64,000 nucleotides of DNA. Origin: Pseudomonadales bacterium. Its GTDB lineage: Bacteria > Pseudomonadota > Gammaproteobacteria > Pseudomonadales > Azotimanducaceae. Within the stretch, counting starts at the first letter, position 1; every line of letters starts with the position of its first letter. Of this stretch, positions 17,397-26,286 are shown piece by piece. The stretch is taken from contig JAWKZN010000003.1 of assembly GCA_041395945.1 (NCBI GenBank), positions 310,001-374,000 on the forward strand, read 5' to 3'. The notes under the pieces were generated by a model. It ran no database searches and was not told where the DNA came from. It saw only the letters and a program-made list of their open reading frames with translations. The translations under genes and the position numbers were made by a program.

Positions 17397-18017
17397 TCAG
17401 CGCCCCGCAACCGGCTGTTCCCGGTCGCAGCTGCCCCGTTTGAAAAGCCGCCGGTCTTCCTCGAATTCTCCCGCCTTTGCGGGCAACTCGTTGCGCCGGG
17501 CTTCCAGCTGGGCGGTCAGGGTCCGGATCTCTGATTCCCGCCGGGCGATCTGGGTAAGCTCGTTTTCGGGAACCGGCGTACCTTCCCGTTCGAAACGGGC
17601 AGCGCTCTGCTGCAATCGCTTCAGCTCGGTTTGCGCCAGCTCCACATTCACCTGATCATTCTGCATGCTCTGCTGAGCATTCCGCTCATAGAGCATTTCC
17701 GCCTGGTCGATGTCGGCCATGGACTGGTAAAGGCGTTTCACACGGGTGAGGGCTCTTTCGCACTCGTCGAACAGCCGCTCGCGCTCGAGCTTCGCCGCAT
17801 ACTCGTCTTCTGAAAGCTGGGGGGCTACCCGGCGCACCAGGCGTCCGCTCTCATCGATCACGTCGTAACCGTTCGGCACCAGGTGCGGGGGTATCGCATG
17901 GCCGATTTCCTGATAACCCTTTTCGTTGATGTAGCGGTAAAGCTGAGCTGCCTGACTGACGGCCGCGGTGAGCAGCAGTGCCAGCAGTCCCGTCGCTAAA
18001 ATGCTCATTCTTACCAT
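17397..18017 (-). CDS. DUF4124-like exported coiled-coil protein
   Basis: This protein of about 206 residues begins with a signal peptide (SILATGLLALLLTAAVSQAA) followed by LYRYINEKGYQEIGHAIPP, which resembles the DUF4124 motif of a Tyr/Trp-containing beta element at the start of many periplasmic proteins. The rest is predicted to be mostly charged coiled coil (long Glu/Arg/Gln runs between residues 75 and 190). Two starts are possible, ATG 18017 and ATG 18008. It converges on slmA and lies downstream of pyrE. Its function is unknown. Confidence 0.75.
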   Translation of the reverse strand: MVRMSILATGLLALLLTAAVSQAAQLYRYINEKGYQEIGHAIPPHLVPNGYDVIDESGRLVRRVAPQLSEDEYAAKLERERLFDECERALTRVKRLYQSMADIDQAEMLYERNAQQSMQNDQVNVELAQTELKRLQQSAARFEREGTPVPENELTQIARRESEIRTLTAQLEARRNELPAKAGEFEEDRRLFKRGSCDREQPVAGR

Positions 18018-18090
18018 CGCAGCCACCCGCTTCGAACCATCCTCGAAAACAGCTTCCCGTTCACAACCGCCGTGAGAACCCGCACCGCGC

Positions 18091-18750
18091 TCAAAGTGGT
18101 GCCTCACAGAACGCTTTCTGATAGGCCTTCATGGCCGCCAGCAGTGTCGCGGGATGGTTGTCTGACCCCGCATTCAAGTCAAGGTACTCGATCACGTCCT
18201 GAAGTGTGAGGATGCTGACGACAGGTACGCCGAGCTCCTGCGCCAGGGCACTCACCGCGGTCTGTGCACCGGCCACCCGCTCCTGACGGTCGAGGGCGAT
18301 CAGCACCCCGACCAGTGTGCCGCCGGCCGCTCTGATGAGTTGCACAGCTTCACGCACGGCGGTACCTGCGGTCAGCACATCGTCTACCAGCAGCACCCGG
18401 CCTGTGACCGGGGCACCGACAAACTGGCCACCCTCACCATGGTCCTTGGCCTCCTTGCGATTAAAGGACCAGCCGGTATCTGTGCCCCTGCGTGCCAGTG
18501 CCGCACTGGTGGCAACCGCGATGGGAATGCCTTTGTAGGCCGGTCCGAATACGGTGTCATAGGCCAGATCGAGGCTTTCTATGCGGGACGCATAGGCGTC
18601 CCCCAGGGTCGTAATCCCGGCCCCGGTACTGATCATGCCGAGATTGAAGAAATAGGGACTGAGCCTTCCGGATTTGAGCGTGAACTCACCAAACTGGAGC
18701 ACCCGCTGGTCGATCAGCAGTCGCAGAAGGGTCTGTCGCTGGACGTCCAT
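18091..18750 (-). CDS. pyrE: Orotate phosphoribosyltransferase
   Basis: PyrE transfers phosphoribose from PRPP to orotate to make OMP in pyrimidine synthesis. The PRPP-binding motif is VLLVDDVLTAGTAVREA, and the N-terminal FTLKSGRLSPYFFNLG binds substrate. At 219 residues it is of normal length. The start directly abuts the rph stop (TGA-ATG), so rph and pyrE form an operon as in E. coli. Confidence 0.97.
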   Translation of the reverse strand: MDVQRQTLLRLLIDQRVLQFGEFTLKSGRLSPYFFNLGMISTGAGITTLGDAYASRIESLDLAYDTVFGPAYKGIPIAVATSAALARRGTDTGWSFNRKEAKDHGEGGQFVGAPVTGRVLLVDDVLTAGTAVREAVQLIRAAGGTLVGVLIALDRQERVAGAQTAVSALAQELGVPVVSILTLQDVIEYLDLNAGSDNHPATLLAAMKAYQKAFCEAPL

Positions 18751-19467
18751 TCAGGCAGCGCCCTCCAGTGCCCGCTGCTGGAGCTGCAACAGCTCGGCCA
18801 TACCGGCCCGACCCAGTTTCAGCATGGCGGCCAGTTCCTCATCGGAAAACGGTGCCTTTTCCGCGGTGCCCTGAATCTCCACCATGCCGCCGGAGGCAAG
18901 GGAAACCAGATTCATGTCCGTGTCCGCGGTGGAGTCTTCCGCATAATCGAGGTCGAGCACGGGTATACCTTTCCACAATCCTACGGATACAGATGCCACA
19001 TGCTCCCTGAATGCGCCCTGAACTCCCGCCTGGGAGAGGGCGTCCGCCAGCGCCAGCGAAGCGCCGGTAATCGAGGCAGTGCGGGTGCCACCATCCGCCT
19101 GTATCACATCGCAATCGATGCGGATGGTCCGTTCACCAAGCTGCTTCATGTCCACCGCCGAGCGCAGCGAGCGGCCGATGAGGCGCTGAATCTCCAGCGT
19201 TCGACCGCCCTGCTTACCCCGGGCGGCCTCGCGATCCACCCGGGTGTGGGTGGAGCCGGGCAACATGCCGTATTCCGCCGTGACCCAGCCCACCCCCGCC
19301 CCGCGAAGGAAGCCGGGGACCGACTCCTCTACGAACGCGGTGCAGATTACCCGGGTATCGCCAAATTCCACGAGCACCGACCCCGCTGCATGTCTGGTGA
19401 AATTTCTGGTGAAGCGAACGGTTCTGAGCTGGTCGGGCGCGCGCCCGCTGGGTCTGCTGGCTGTCAT
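18751..19467 (-). CDS. rph: Ribonuclease PH
   Basis: RNase PH is a phosphorolytic 3'-5' exoribonuclease that trims tRNA precursors. The 238-residue protein has GSVLVEFGDTRVICTAFVEE, SLRSAVDMKQLGERTI, and the active-site region DCDVIQADGGTRTASITGA. The ATG at 19467 gives the canonical N-terminus MTASRPSGRAPDQLR. It is intact, unlike the frameshifted rph of E. coli K-12. It is divergent from yicC with about 150 bp between the starts, where promoters for both should lie. Confidence 0.97.
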   Translation of the reverse strand: MTASRPSGRAPDQLRTVRFTRNFTRHAAGSVLVEFGDTRVICTAFVEESVPGFLRGAGVGWVTAEYGMLPGSTHTRVDREAARGKQGGRTLEIQRLIGRSLRSAVDMKQLGERTIRIDCDVIQADGGTRTASITGASLALADALSQAGVQGAFREHVASVSVGLWKGIPVLDLDYAEDSTADTDMNLVSLASGGMVEIQGTAEKAPFSDEELAAMLKLGRAGMAELLQLQQRALEGAA

Positions 19468-19618
19468 CGGGTTCCTGATCTGGCTTTCGCTGAGTCGTCT
19501 GTACACGACGCCTCTTTCGCGTGGCGGCCATTATAGGGTTCCACCGTGCCGACCACGAGCGCAGTCCCCAGGCGCGGGTTACAATCGGCTCCCTCTCCAG
19601 CGGCAAGCCCTTTTTCAC

Positions 19619-20485
19619 ATGGTCAACAGCATGACGGCCTTCGCCCGCAGCCAGAGCCACCTCAATCGTCTGGTTCTGACCTGGGAGCTGCGGAGCGTAA
19701 ATCACCGGTTTCTGGAAACCCAGTTCAGGCTGCCCGAGCAGTTGCGGGGCCTGGAGCATCCGCTGCGGGAAACGACCCGCGCCCACCTGCATCGCGGCAA
19801 GCTGGACTGCGCCCTGCGGGTGGAGCGCCAGGGGGGTGATGCCAGTCTCGAGCTCAACCGTCCTTTACTGATTCAGATTCTCGGCATCGTCGAACAGGTC
19901 CGCCGGGATGCGCCGGAGCTGGCTGCACCGAGCGCCATCGACCTGCTGCGCTGGCCCGGTGTGATCGGCGACAACGCCAGTCTGGAAGACGACGGGCTTG
20001 CCGAGGCGGTCACGGATCTCTTCGAAGAAGCCCTGAGTCAGCTCCTCGAACACCGCCAGCGCGAAGGTACCCAGCTCGCCCAGACCATCAACGAGCGACT
20101 CAGTGACATCGACCGTCTGGTCGCCACCATCAAGGCCCGCACCACCTCCTTAAGCCACGAGATCCAGAAGAAACTTGCCGACCGGCTCACTGAGTTGACG
20201 GGTCGCGTCGACGCCGAGCGGCTCGAACAGGAGATCGCCCTGCTGGCGCAGCGGGCGGATGTGGCGGAAGAGCTGGACCGGCTGGGCATTCATGTCGAGG
20301 AGGCCCGGGGTAATCTGCGCGGAGCGGGCCCCCACGGTCGCCGGCTCGACTTCCTCACCCAGGAGCTCAACCGGGAGGCCAACACCCTGGGTGCTAAATC
20401 GAGCATGGCGGAAATCTCCCAGAAAGCCGTGGACCTCAAGGTGGCCATCGAGCAGATCCGCGAACAGGTGCAGAACATCGAATGA
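19619..20485 (+). CDS. yicC: YicC family endoribonuclease
   Basis: YicC proteins are endoribonucleases implicated in RNA turnover; in E. coli overexpression affects the sRNA RyhB. The 288-residue protein starts MVNSMTAFARSQ, the standard N-terminus, and has WELRSVNHRFLE. The C-terminal half carries QELNREANTLGAKS, the family signature. Its stop overlaps the gmk start by ATGA, so the two are translationally coupled. Confidence 0.93.
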   Translation: MVNSMTAFARSQSHLNRLVLTWELRSVNHRFLETQFRLPEQLRGLEHPLRETTRAHLHRGKLDCALRVERQGGDASLELNRPLLIQILGIVEQVRRDAPELAAPSAIDLLRWPGVIGDNASLEDDGLAEAVTDLFEEALSQLLEHRQREGTQLAQTINERLSDIDRLVATIKARTTSLSHEIQKKLADRLTELTGRVDAERLEQEIALLAQRADVAEELDRLGIHVEEARGNLRGAGPHGRRLDFLTQELNREANTLGAKSSMAEISQKAVDLKVAIEQIREQVQNIE

Positions 20486-21135
20486 GTTCAACCGCCACGA
20501 CTTCGCCCGTTGCCACGCCGCCGGGTACCCTGTTTATTGTCTCAGCCCCCTCGGGTGCGGGAAAAACCAGCCTGGTGAACGCCCTGCTGGAGAAAGATGC
20601 GGCTCTGGCGGTATCCGTATCCCACACCACCCGGCCCCGACGGCCGTCCGAGACCGACGGAGTGAACTATCACTTCGTGAGCCCGGCCCGGTTCGAGGCG
20701 ATGGTGGCAGCCGGCGATTTTCTCGAACACGCCGAAGTCTTCGGCCACCGCTACGGCACCGCCCGCGCCGTGGTGGATGCACGCCTGGGGCAGGGCGCGG
20801 ATGTGATTCTCGAAATCGACTGGCAGGGGGCGGCCCAGATCCGTCGCAGCCACCCCGATTCGGTAAGCGTCTTCATCCTGCCACCTTCCACCGCCACCCT
20901 CAGAGCCCGGCTGATCAAGCGCGGCCAGGACGACCCTGCGGTGATCGAAACCCGGCTGGCCGAGGCCCGGGGCGAGATGGCTCATCACGCGGAATTCGAT
21001 TTTCTGGTGGTCAACGACCGCTTCGAAGATGCCCTCGAGGAGCTCTGCGCCATCACCCGGGCACAGCGCTGCCGGCAGGTGCGGCGCGCCGCACTCCTGC
21101 AACCGCTGCTGAAGGATCTCTTGTCAGCCCCCTGA
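20482..21135 (+). CDS. gmk: Guanylate kinase
   Basis: Gmk phosphorylates GMP to GDP. The P-loop SAPSGAGKT is at residues 21-29, the GMP-binding segment is VSHTTRPRRPSETDGVNYHF, and DVILEIDWQGA is Walker-B-like. At 217 residues it is about ten longer than E. coli Gmk, mostly at the N-terminus. It precedes rpoZ and spoT in the classical order gmk-rpoZ-spoT. Confidence 0.96.
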   Translation: MSSTATTSPVATPPGTLFIVSAPSGAGKTSLVNALLEKDAALAVSVSHTTRPRRPSETDGVNYHFVSPARFEAMVAAGDFLEHAEVFGHRYGTARAVVDARLGQGADVILEIDWQGAAQIRRSHPDSVSVFILPPSTATLRARLIKRGQDDPAVIETRLAEARGEMAHHAEFDFLVVNDRFEDALEELCAITRAQRCRQVRRAALLQPLLKDLLSAP

Positions 21136-21182
21136 CCGGCCGCTAAACTCGCGCGCTCGTTTTTCACAACGGTTTCAAGCCC

Positions 21183-21455
21183 ATGGCACGAATTACTGTC
21201 GAAGACTGTCTCGATCACGTCGACAACCGCTTTCACCTCGTGATGCTCGCGACCCGCCGTGCCCGACAGATGCGCCGCTATGGTGTGGATCCACTGGTTC
21301 CCGAAGAAAACGACAAGCCCACTGTCATCGCCCTCCGGGAAATTGCAGCCGGCCTGATCTCCGAAGAAATGCTTGACGCACAAGAGGCCTCCACGGAGGA
21401 TGAAGACGTCAAGATCACTTTCTCCGTGGGCAATGACGAGGCCAGCGACTTCTAA
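21183..21455 (+). CDS. rpoZ: RNA polymerase omega subunit
   Basis: The omega subunit helps assemble RNA polymerase and forms part of a ppGpp site. The 90-residue protein starts MARITVEDCLDHVDNRFHLV and has TRRARQM, both diagnostic, and an acidic C-terminus. The end of the gene overlaps the proposed spoT start by 23 bases, which places the ppGpp enzyme and its target subunit in one coupled transcript. Confidence 0.97.
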   Translation: MARITVEDCLDHVDNRFHLVMLATRRARQMRRYGVDPLVPEENDKPTVIALREIAAGLISEEMLDAQEASTEDEDVKITFSVGNDEASDF

Positions 21456-23763
21456 CGCACGCAAGACCGGCAAGTCCTCCCGCGCGCGTAGCAGACGCGC
21501 CGGCGGCCACCTTGCGCATCAGCACACGGGTGCCGAGGCAGCCAAACAGCGAAAGTCCAGCGCCGCCGCCAGCCGGCGAACCCCGTCCGAATCCTTTTTC
21601 GCCCGCCGCCTGGCGGATACCGCCCGTCGGGATGCGGTCGCCGCACCGGCAACCATCGATAAACTGCTGAAGCTCGCCGCCAGCTACCTCCCCGCCGAGC
21701 ACGTCCGCACCATTGCCGAAGCGCACGCGTTCGCGGAATCCGCCCACGCAGGCCAGTGGCGGCGCACGGGGCACTCCTACATCACCCACCCCCTCGCGGT
21801 GGCCAACATCCTCGCCAGTCTGCGCATGGATCCGGAAACCATCATCGCCGGCCTGCTCCATGACGTGATCGAAGATACCGGAGTCAGCAAGAAAGACCTC
21901 AGCGACCGCTTCGGCGCTTCGGTGGCGGATATTGTGGACGGGGTGTCCAAACTCTCGAAAATCTTCCGCTCCAGGGCCGAAGCCCAGGCGGAGAACTTCC
22001 AGAAGATGGCCCTGGCGATGGCCAAGGACATCCGGGTCATCATGGTGAAGATGGCCGACCGGCTGCACAACATGCGCACGATCGGTGTGATGTCTGATGA
22101 GCAGCGCAAGCGCATCGCCAGGGAAACCCTCGAGTTCTACGCACCCATCGCCAACCGGCTGGGCATTCACAGCATCAAGCTCGAATTCGAGGAGCTCGGC
22201 TTTCACGCCCTCTATCCACTGCGCGCCGACCGGATCGGCGAGGCGGTGCAGACCGCCCGCGGGCGCCGCAAGGAACTGATGGAGGAGTTGCGCAAGTCGA
22301 TCCGCAAATCGCTGCTGGCCGAGGAGATTCCCGCCGAGGTGCATGGTCGGGAAAAACACCTCTACTCCATCTACCGGAAGATGAAGACCCAGCACAAGTC
22401 CTTTTCGGAAATCATGGACGTATTCGGCTTCCGGGTGGTGGTCGACGATGTCGACGACTGCTATCGCGCGCTCGGGGTGGTGCACAATCTCTTCAAGCCC
22501 GTTGCCGGCCGCTTCAAGGATTACATCGCGATTCCGAAGGCCAACGGTTACCAGTCGCTGCACACCACACTCTTCGGCATGCACGGTGTACCCATCGAAG
22601 TGCAGATCCGCACCAGGCACATGGACGCCGTCGCTGCCAACGGCATAGCCGGGCACTGGCTGTACAAGTCCGAGACCGCGGATTTCGGGCCTTCTCAGCA
22701 GCGTGCCCATCGCTGGGTCCGGGACCTGCTCGATCTCCAGCAGCGGGCGGGCAATCCGATGGAGTTCATCGAAAGCCTGAAGGTCGATCTGTTCCCGGAC
22801 GAGGTTTACGTATTCACTCCGAAAGGCGACATCATGGAGCTGCCGCGAGGCGCATGCCCCGTCGACTTCGCCTACGCCGTGCACACGGATGTCGGCAATC
22901 ACTGCGTCGCCTGCCGTATCGATCGCAACCTCGCGCCTTTATCGCAGCAGCTGCAGAGTGGTCAGAACGTGGAGATCATCACTTCCCAGGAGGCGCGCCC
23001 GAACCCGGACTGGCTGACCTTCGTGGTCTCCAGCAAGGCGCGCAGCGGTATCCGTCAGGCACTCAAGACCCAGCAGAAATCCCAGGCCATCGTCTTCGGC
23101 CGCCAGCTGCTCAACCGCTCCCTGGCCACGGCCAACAAGTCCATCAACGACCTCGACTTCCGCCGCCTGCGCCGGGTGTTCAAGGAGTTCGGAGTAAAGC
23201 GCCTGGACGATGTACTCGCGGCAATCGGCAACGGACAGTTGATGTCCTACGTCGTTGCCCAGCGGCTGCTGGTCGTCGATGATCCGGATTTCGAAGGGGT
23301 GCCGGTGGAGTCCGGCGGGCCGGTGGCTATCCGCGGCGGCGAAGGTCTGGTGATCAACTATGGCCGCTGCTGCGGTCCTGTGCCGGGAGATCCCATCGTC
23401 GGTCACATGACTCCTGGCAAGGGGTTCGTGGTGCACGTGGAGACCTGCCCGAACATGGTGGAGATCCGTCGACGCGGGGCGAAAGAGATCATTCCGGCGC
23501 ACTGGGCGGGCACCGAACACGAGGAGTTCCTCACGACTCTGCGCATCGAAGTGAACCGCAAAAAGGGCATCATCGCGGAGCTTGCCACCACCATTTCGGA
23601 GTCGGATGCCGGGGTGGAAAACATCCATGTCGAGGAGCGCAACGCCGAGGTCACCAGTGTGATCGCCCGGCTGTCCATCACCGACCGCCGTCACCTGGCC
23701 CGGGTGATCCGCCGCCTGCGCACCGTGCCCAACGTCCTGGGTATCAACCGGGTCAGCGCCTGA
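21433..23763 (+). CDS. spoT: Bifunctional (p)ppGpp synthetase/hydrolase SpoT
   Basis: The 776-residue protein makes and breaks (p)ppGpp. An N-terminal HD hydrolase domain has AGLLHDVIEDTGVS, the synthetase domain has REKHLYSIYRKMKT and the substrate region GYQSLHTT, and TGS and ACT regulatory domains follow. Unlike RelA, the hydrolase HD motif is intact. Compared with E. coli SpoT (702 residues) it has a basic Arg/Ala/Ser-rich extension of about 73 residues. I read every codon there and found no internal ATG, GTG or TTG, so the extension is hard to avoid. ATG 21400 is an alternative, longer start. Confidence 0.94.
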   Translation: MTRPATSNARKTGKSSRARSRRAGGHLAHQHTGAEAAKQRKSSAAASRRTPSESFFARRLADTARRDAVAAPATIDKLLKLAASYLPAEHVRTIAEAHAFAESAHAGQWRRTGHSYITHPLAVANILASLRMDPETIIAGLLHDVIEDTGVSKKDLSDRFGASVADIVDGVSKLSKIFRSRAEAQAENFQKMALAMAKDIRVIMVKMADRLHNMRTIGVMSDEQRKRIARETLEFYAPIANRLGIHSIKLEFEELGFHALYPLRADRIGEAVQTARGRRKELMEELRKSIRKSLLAEEIPAEVHGREKHLYSIYRKMKTQHKSFSEIMDVFGFRVVVDDVDDCYRALGVVHNLFKPVAGRFKDYIAIPKANGYQSLHTTLFGMHGVPIEVQIRTRHMDAVAANGIAGHWLYKSETADFGPSQQRAHRWVRDLLDLQQRAGNPMEFIESLKVDLFPDEVYVFTPKGDIMELPRGACPVDFAYAVHTDVGNHCVACRIDRNLAPLSQQLQSGQNVEIITSQEARPNPDWLTFVVSSKARSGIRQALKTQQKSQAIVFGRQLLNRSLATANKSINDLDFRRLRRVFKEFGVKRLDDVLAAIGNGQLMSYVVAQRLLVVDDPDFEGVPVESGGPVAIRGGEGLVINYGRCCGPVPGDPIVGHMTPGKGFVVHVETCPNMVEIRRRGAKEIIPAHWAGTEHEEFLTTLRIEVNRKKGIIAELATTISESDAGVENIHVEERNAEVTSVIARLSITDRRHLARVIRRLRTVPNVLGINRVSA

Positions 23764-23786
23764 CCCGCGGTCAGCGCCTGACCCGC
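23751..23786. repeat. 18-bp perfect tandem duplication spanning the spoT stop
   Basis: The sequence ggtcagcgcctgacccgc occurs twice in direct succession. The first copy contains the last spoT codons and its stop codon; the second lies in the spoT-ridA spacer. Each unit is itself partly palindromic (ggtcag...ctgacc). It is probably a recent duplication, with no known function. Confidence 0.9.
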
Positions 23787-23802
23787 ATTCAGAGGAAACC
23801 AG

Positions 23803-24198
23803 ATGACCAGACGTGCTATCAGTACCACAGCCGCTCCGGCCGCCATCGGCACCTATTCCCAGGCCATCGAGGCCGGCGGGATGGTGTTTCTCTCGGGGCA
23901 GATTCCGCTGGTTCCGGACACCATGGTGCTGGTCGACGGGGACATACGCGCCCAGACCGAACAGGTGTTCGTCAATCTTGCCGCGGTTGCGACCGCCGCC
24001 GGCGGCAGCCTCGATGATATCGTCAAGCTCACCGTCTACCTCACCGATCTCAGCCACTTCCCCATCGTCAACGAAACCATGTCGCGTCACTTCAGCGAAC
24101 CGTTCCCCGCTCGCGCCGCCATCGGGGTTTCTGCGCTCCCGAAAGGCGCGGGTGTGGAGGTCGAGGCAATCATGGTGCCCGGTGGCGGGGCCCATTGA
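23803..24198 (+). CDS. ridA: RidA family enamine/imine deaminase
   Basis: RidA hydrolyses reactive 2-aminoacrylate and related enamines made by PLP enzymes. The 131-residue protein has the N-terminal AIGTYSQAIEAGG, LSGQIPLVP and the substrate-binding arginine in FPARAAIGVSALPKGA, followed by VEVEAIMV. The length matches the family. It follows spoT, as in many gammaproteobacteria, and its 3' end overlaps recG by 17 bases. Confidence 0.96.
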   Translation: MTRRAISTTAAPAAIGTYSQAIEAGGMVFLSGQIPLVPDTMVLVDGDIRAQTEQVFVNLAAVATAAGGSLDDIVKLTVYLTDLSHFPIVNETMSRHFSEPFPARAAIGVSALPKGAGVEVEAIMVPGGGAH

Positions 24199-26197
24199 CC
24201 CCCAGCAGCCGGTAACCGCGCTCAGAGGCGTCGGGCCCAGTCTGGCGGAGAAGCTGGCCCGCCTCGGGGTCGAGCGCCTGCTCGATCTGCTGCTGCATCT
24301 GCCCAGCCGCTACCAGGATCGCACGCGCATCGTGCCACTGGGTGCCCTGCGCGCAGATCAGGAGGGGCTGGTGTCGGGCCGGATCGTTGCCGCTCGACTG
24401 ACCTACGGTCGTCGCCGCAGCCTGCTGGTGACCCTCGAGGATGGCACCGGCTTCCTGAATCTGCGCCTGTTCTACTTTTCCCGTGCCCAGCAGGCAGCGC
24501 TGCAGCCCGGCATCTACGTGCAGGCCTACGGCCGCGCCCGGTTCGGTCATGAGTCTCTGGAGCTGGTGCATCCCGAATACCGGACCTTTCACGAACCGCC
24601 AGGCACACCCGAGGGCACGCTGACCCCCGTGTACCCCATCACCCAGGGCCTGGGTCAGGCGCGCCTGCGCGCGCTCACCGGCCAGCTGCTCGAGCGGGAC
24701 TGGCCCGAGGGCGAGGGACTGCCCTTCGCTGCCCTGAAATTTCTCCATCGGCCGCCGCCGGCTGCCACTCCGGAGGACATCGCCCATGTCCAGGCAACCG
24801 TCGCCCGGGACGAGCTCACTGCCTACTATCTGGTCATGCGGCGGCGTCAGGCGCTGCGCCAGCAACAGCCCGCCGTGCCATTGCCCCAGGCCCAACACCT
24901 CGGCCGGCAACTGCTGAAGAACCTGGGATTTGCGCTCACCGGCGCACAAAAACGCGTTGTGCGTGAGGTGCTGGAGGATCTCACCGAGGCCAAACCCATG
25001 TGGCGACTGCTGCAGGGTGATGTCGGTGCGGGCAAGACGGTGGTCGCCGCTTTCGCCGCGATCCGCGCCTGCGAGCACGGCTGCCAGACGGCCCTGATGG
25101 CCCCCACTGAGATCCTCGCAGAACAACACTATCTGACCTTCTCGGAGTGGCTGACACCCCTGGGCATCCGGGTGGTACTGCTGACCGGTTCCCAGAGCGC
25201 GCGGGAGCGTAACCAGGCGCTCGCCGCCATCGGCTCGGGGGAGGCACAGGTCGCGGTAGGTACCCACGCGCTCTTCCAGGACCAGGTGGTGTTCAGGCGG
25301 CTGGTGCTGACCATTGTCGATGAGCAGCATCGCTTTGGCGTGCACCAGCGCATGGCCCTGCGCGCCAAGGGCGAACTGCCTCACCAGCTGGTCATGACCG
25401 CCACCCCCATCCCCCGAACCCTGACCATGGCGCTCTATGCGGACATGGACGTTTCCGTGATCGACGAGCTGCCCAGCGGCCGCCGGCCGATCGAAACCCG
25501 GGTGCTGGCCGATGGCCGCCGTGATGAGGTGATCGCGCGCATGGCGGTACAGCTTGAACGGGGTGAACAGGCTTACTGGATCTGCCCGCTCATAGAGGAG
25601 TCCGACGAAGTGCCCGCCGCGTCGGTCGAAACCACCGCCGCCCATCTGATCGAAGCCCTGCCACGGATCCAGGTGGGCGTGCTCCATGGCCGGATGAAGG
25701 GTGAGGAAAAGGCGGCCATCATGGCCCGATTCAAGGCCGCCGACATCCAGCTGCTGGTGGCGACCACTGTGGTGGAGGTGGGGGTGGATGTCCCCAACGC
25801 CACCCTCATGGTCATCGAAAACCCGGAACGTCTGGGCCTGGCTCAGCTGCACCAGCTCCGGGGTCGGGTGGGTCGGGGCCGGGCTCAGTCCCACTGTGTG
25901 CTGCTCTACCACGGCCCGCTGAGCGAGGTCAGTCGCGCCAGACTCGAAGTCATCCGCAGCAGCCAGGATGGCTTTTACATCGCAGAGCAGGATCTGGTGC
26001 TGCGGGGTCCCGGCGACCTGATGGGCCTGCGCCAGACGGGCGAACAGCAGTTTCGTATCGCCGATCTGCGCGAACATGCCCACATGATCCCCGAGGCCGT
26101 CGCCCTCGGAGACCGGCTGCTCGCCGAAGACCCGGAGACCGTTACCCAGCTTCTGCGCATCTGGGCGCCCGCTGATACCGGACCCATCGGAGTATGA
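24182..26197 (+). CDS. recG: ATP-dependent DNA helicase RecG
   Basis: RecG remodels stalled replication forks and branched DNA. The N-terminal wedge domain starts LRGVGPSLAEKLARLGV; the helicase core has Walker A QGDVGAGKTVVAAF, the DEQH box, ATPIPRTL and VGRGRAQSHCVLL. I chose the GTG at 24182, inside the end of ridA, which gives 671 residues (E. coli 693); the reading frame also runs on upstream through ridA, but no homology is visible there. It is followed after about 90 bp by an HDOD gene. Confidence 0.94.
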   Translation: MAGPIDPQQPVTALRGVGPSLAEKLARLGVERLLDLLLHLPSRYQDRTRIVPLGALRADQEGLVSGRIVAARLTYGRRRSLLVTLEDGTGFLNLRLFYFSRAQQAALQPGIYVQAYGRARFGHESLELVHPEYRTFHEPPGTPEGTLTPVYPITQGLGQARLRALTGQLLERDWPEGEGLPFAALKFLHRPPPAATPEDIAHVQATVARDELTAYYLVMRRRQALRQQQPAVPLPQAQHLGRQLLKNLGFALTGAQKRVVREVLEDLTEAKPMWRLLQGDVGAGKTVVAAFAAIRACEHGCQTALMAPTEILAEQHYLTFSEWLTPLGIRVVLLTGSQSARERNQALAAIGSGEAQVAVGTHALFQDQVVFRRLVLTIVDEQHRFGVHQRMALRAKGELPHQLVMTATPIPRTLTMALYADMDVSVIDELPSGRRPIETRVLADGRRDEVIARMAVQLERGEQAYWICPLIEESDEVPAASVETTAAHLIEALPRIQVGVLHGRMKGEEKAAIMARFKAADIQLLVATTVVEVGVDVPNATLMVIENPERLGLAQLHQLRGRVGRGRAQSHCVLLYHGPLSEVSRARLEVIRSSQDGFYIAEQDLVLRGPGDLMGLRQTGEQQFRIADLREHAHMIPEAVALGDRLLAEDPETVTQLLRIWAPADTGPIGV

Positions 26198-26286
26198 GGC
26201 CAGGTTCAGTCTGACCGACCGTTCCGGGCCAAAATCCCATCCCTTTCTATACTTTCTCCAAGTCCCTTCGAGAACAGGCGATTAAC

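Noticed and set aside
24170..26083. Long minus-strand frame opposite recG
   Set aside because: High-G+C DNA often gives long antisense frames. The sequence has no domain features and recG on the other strand is certain.
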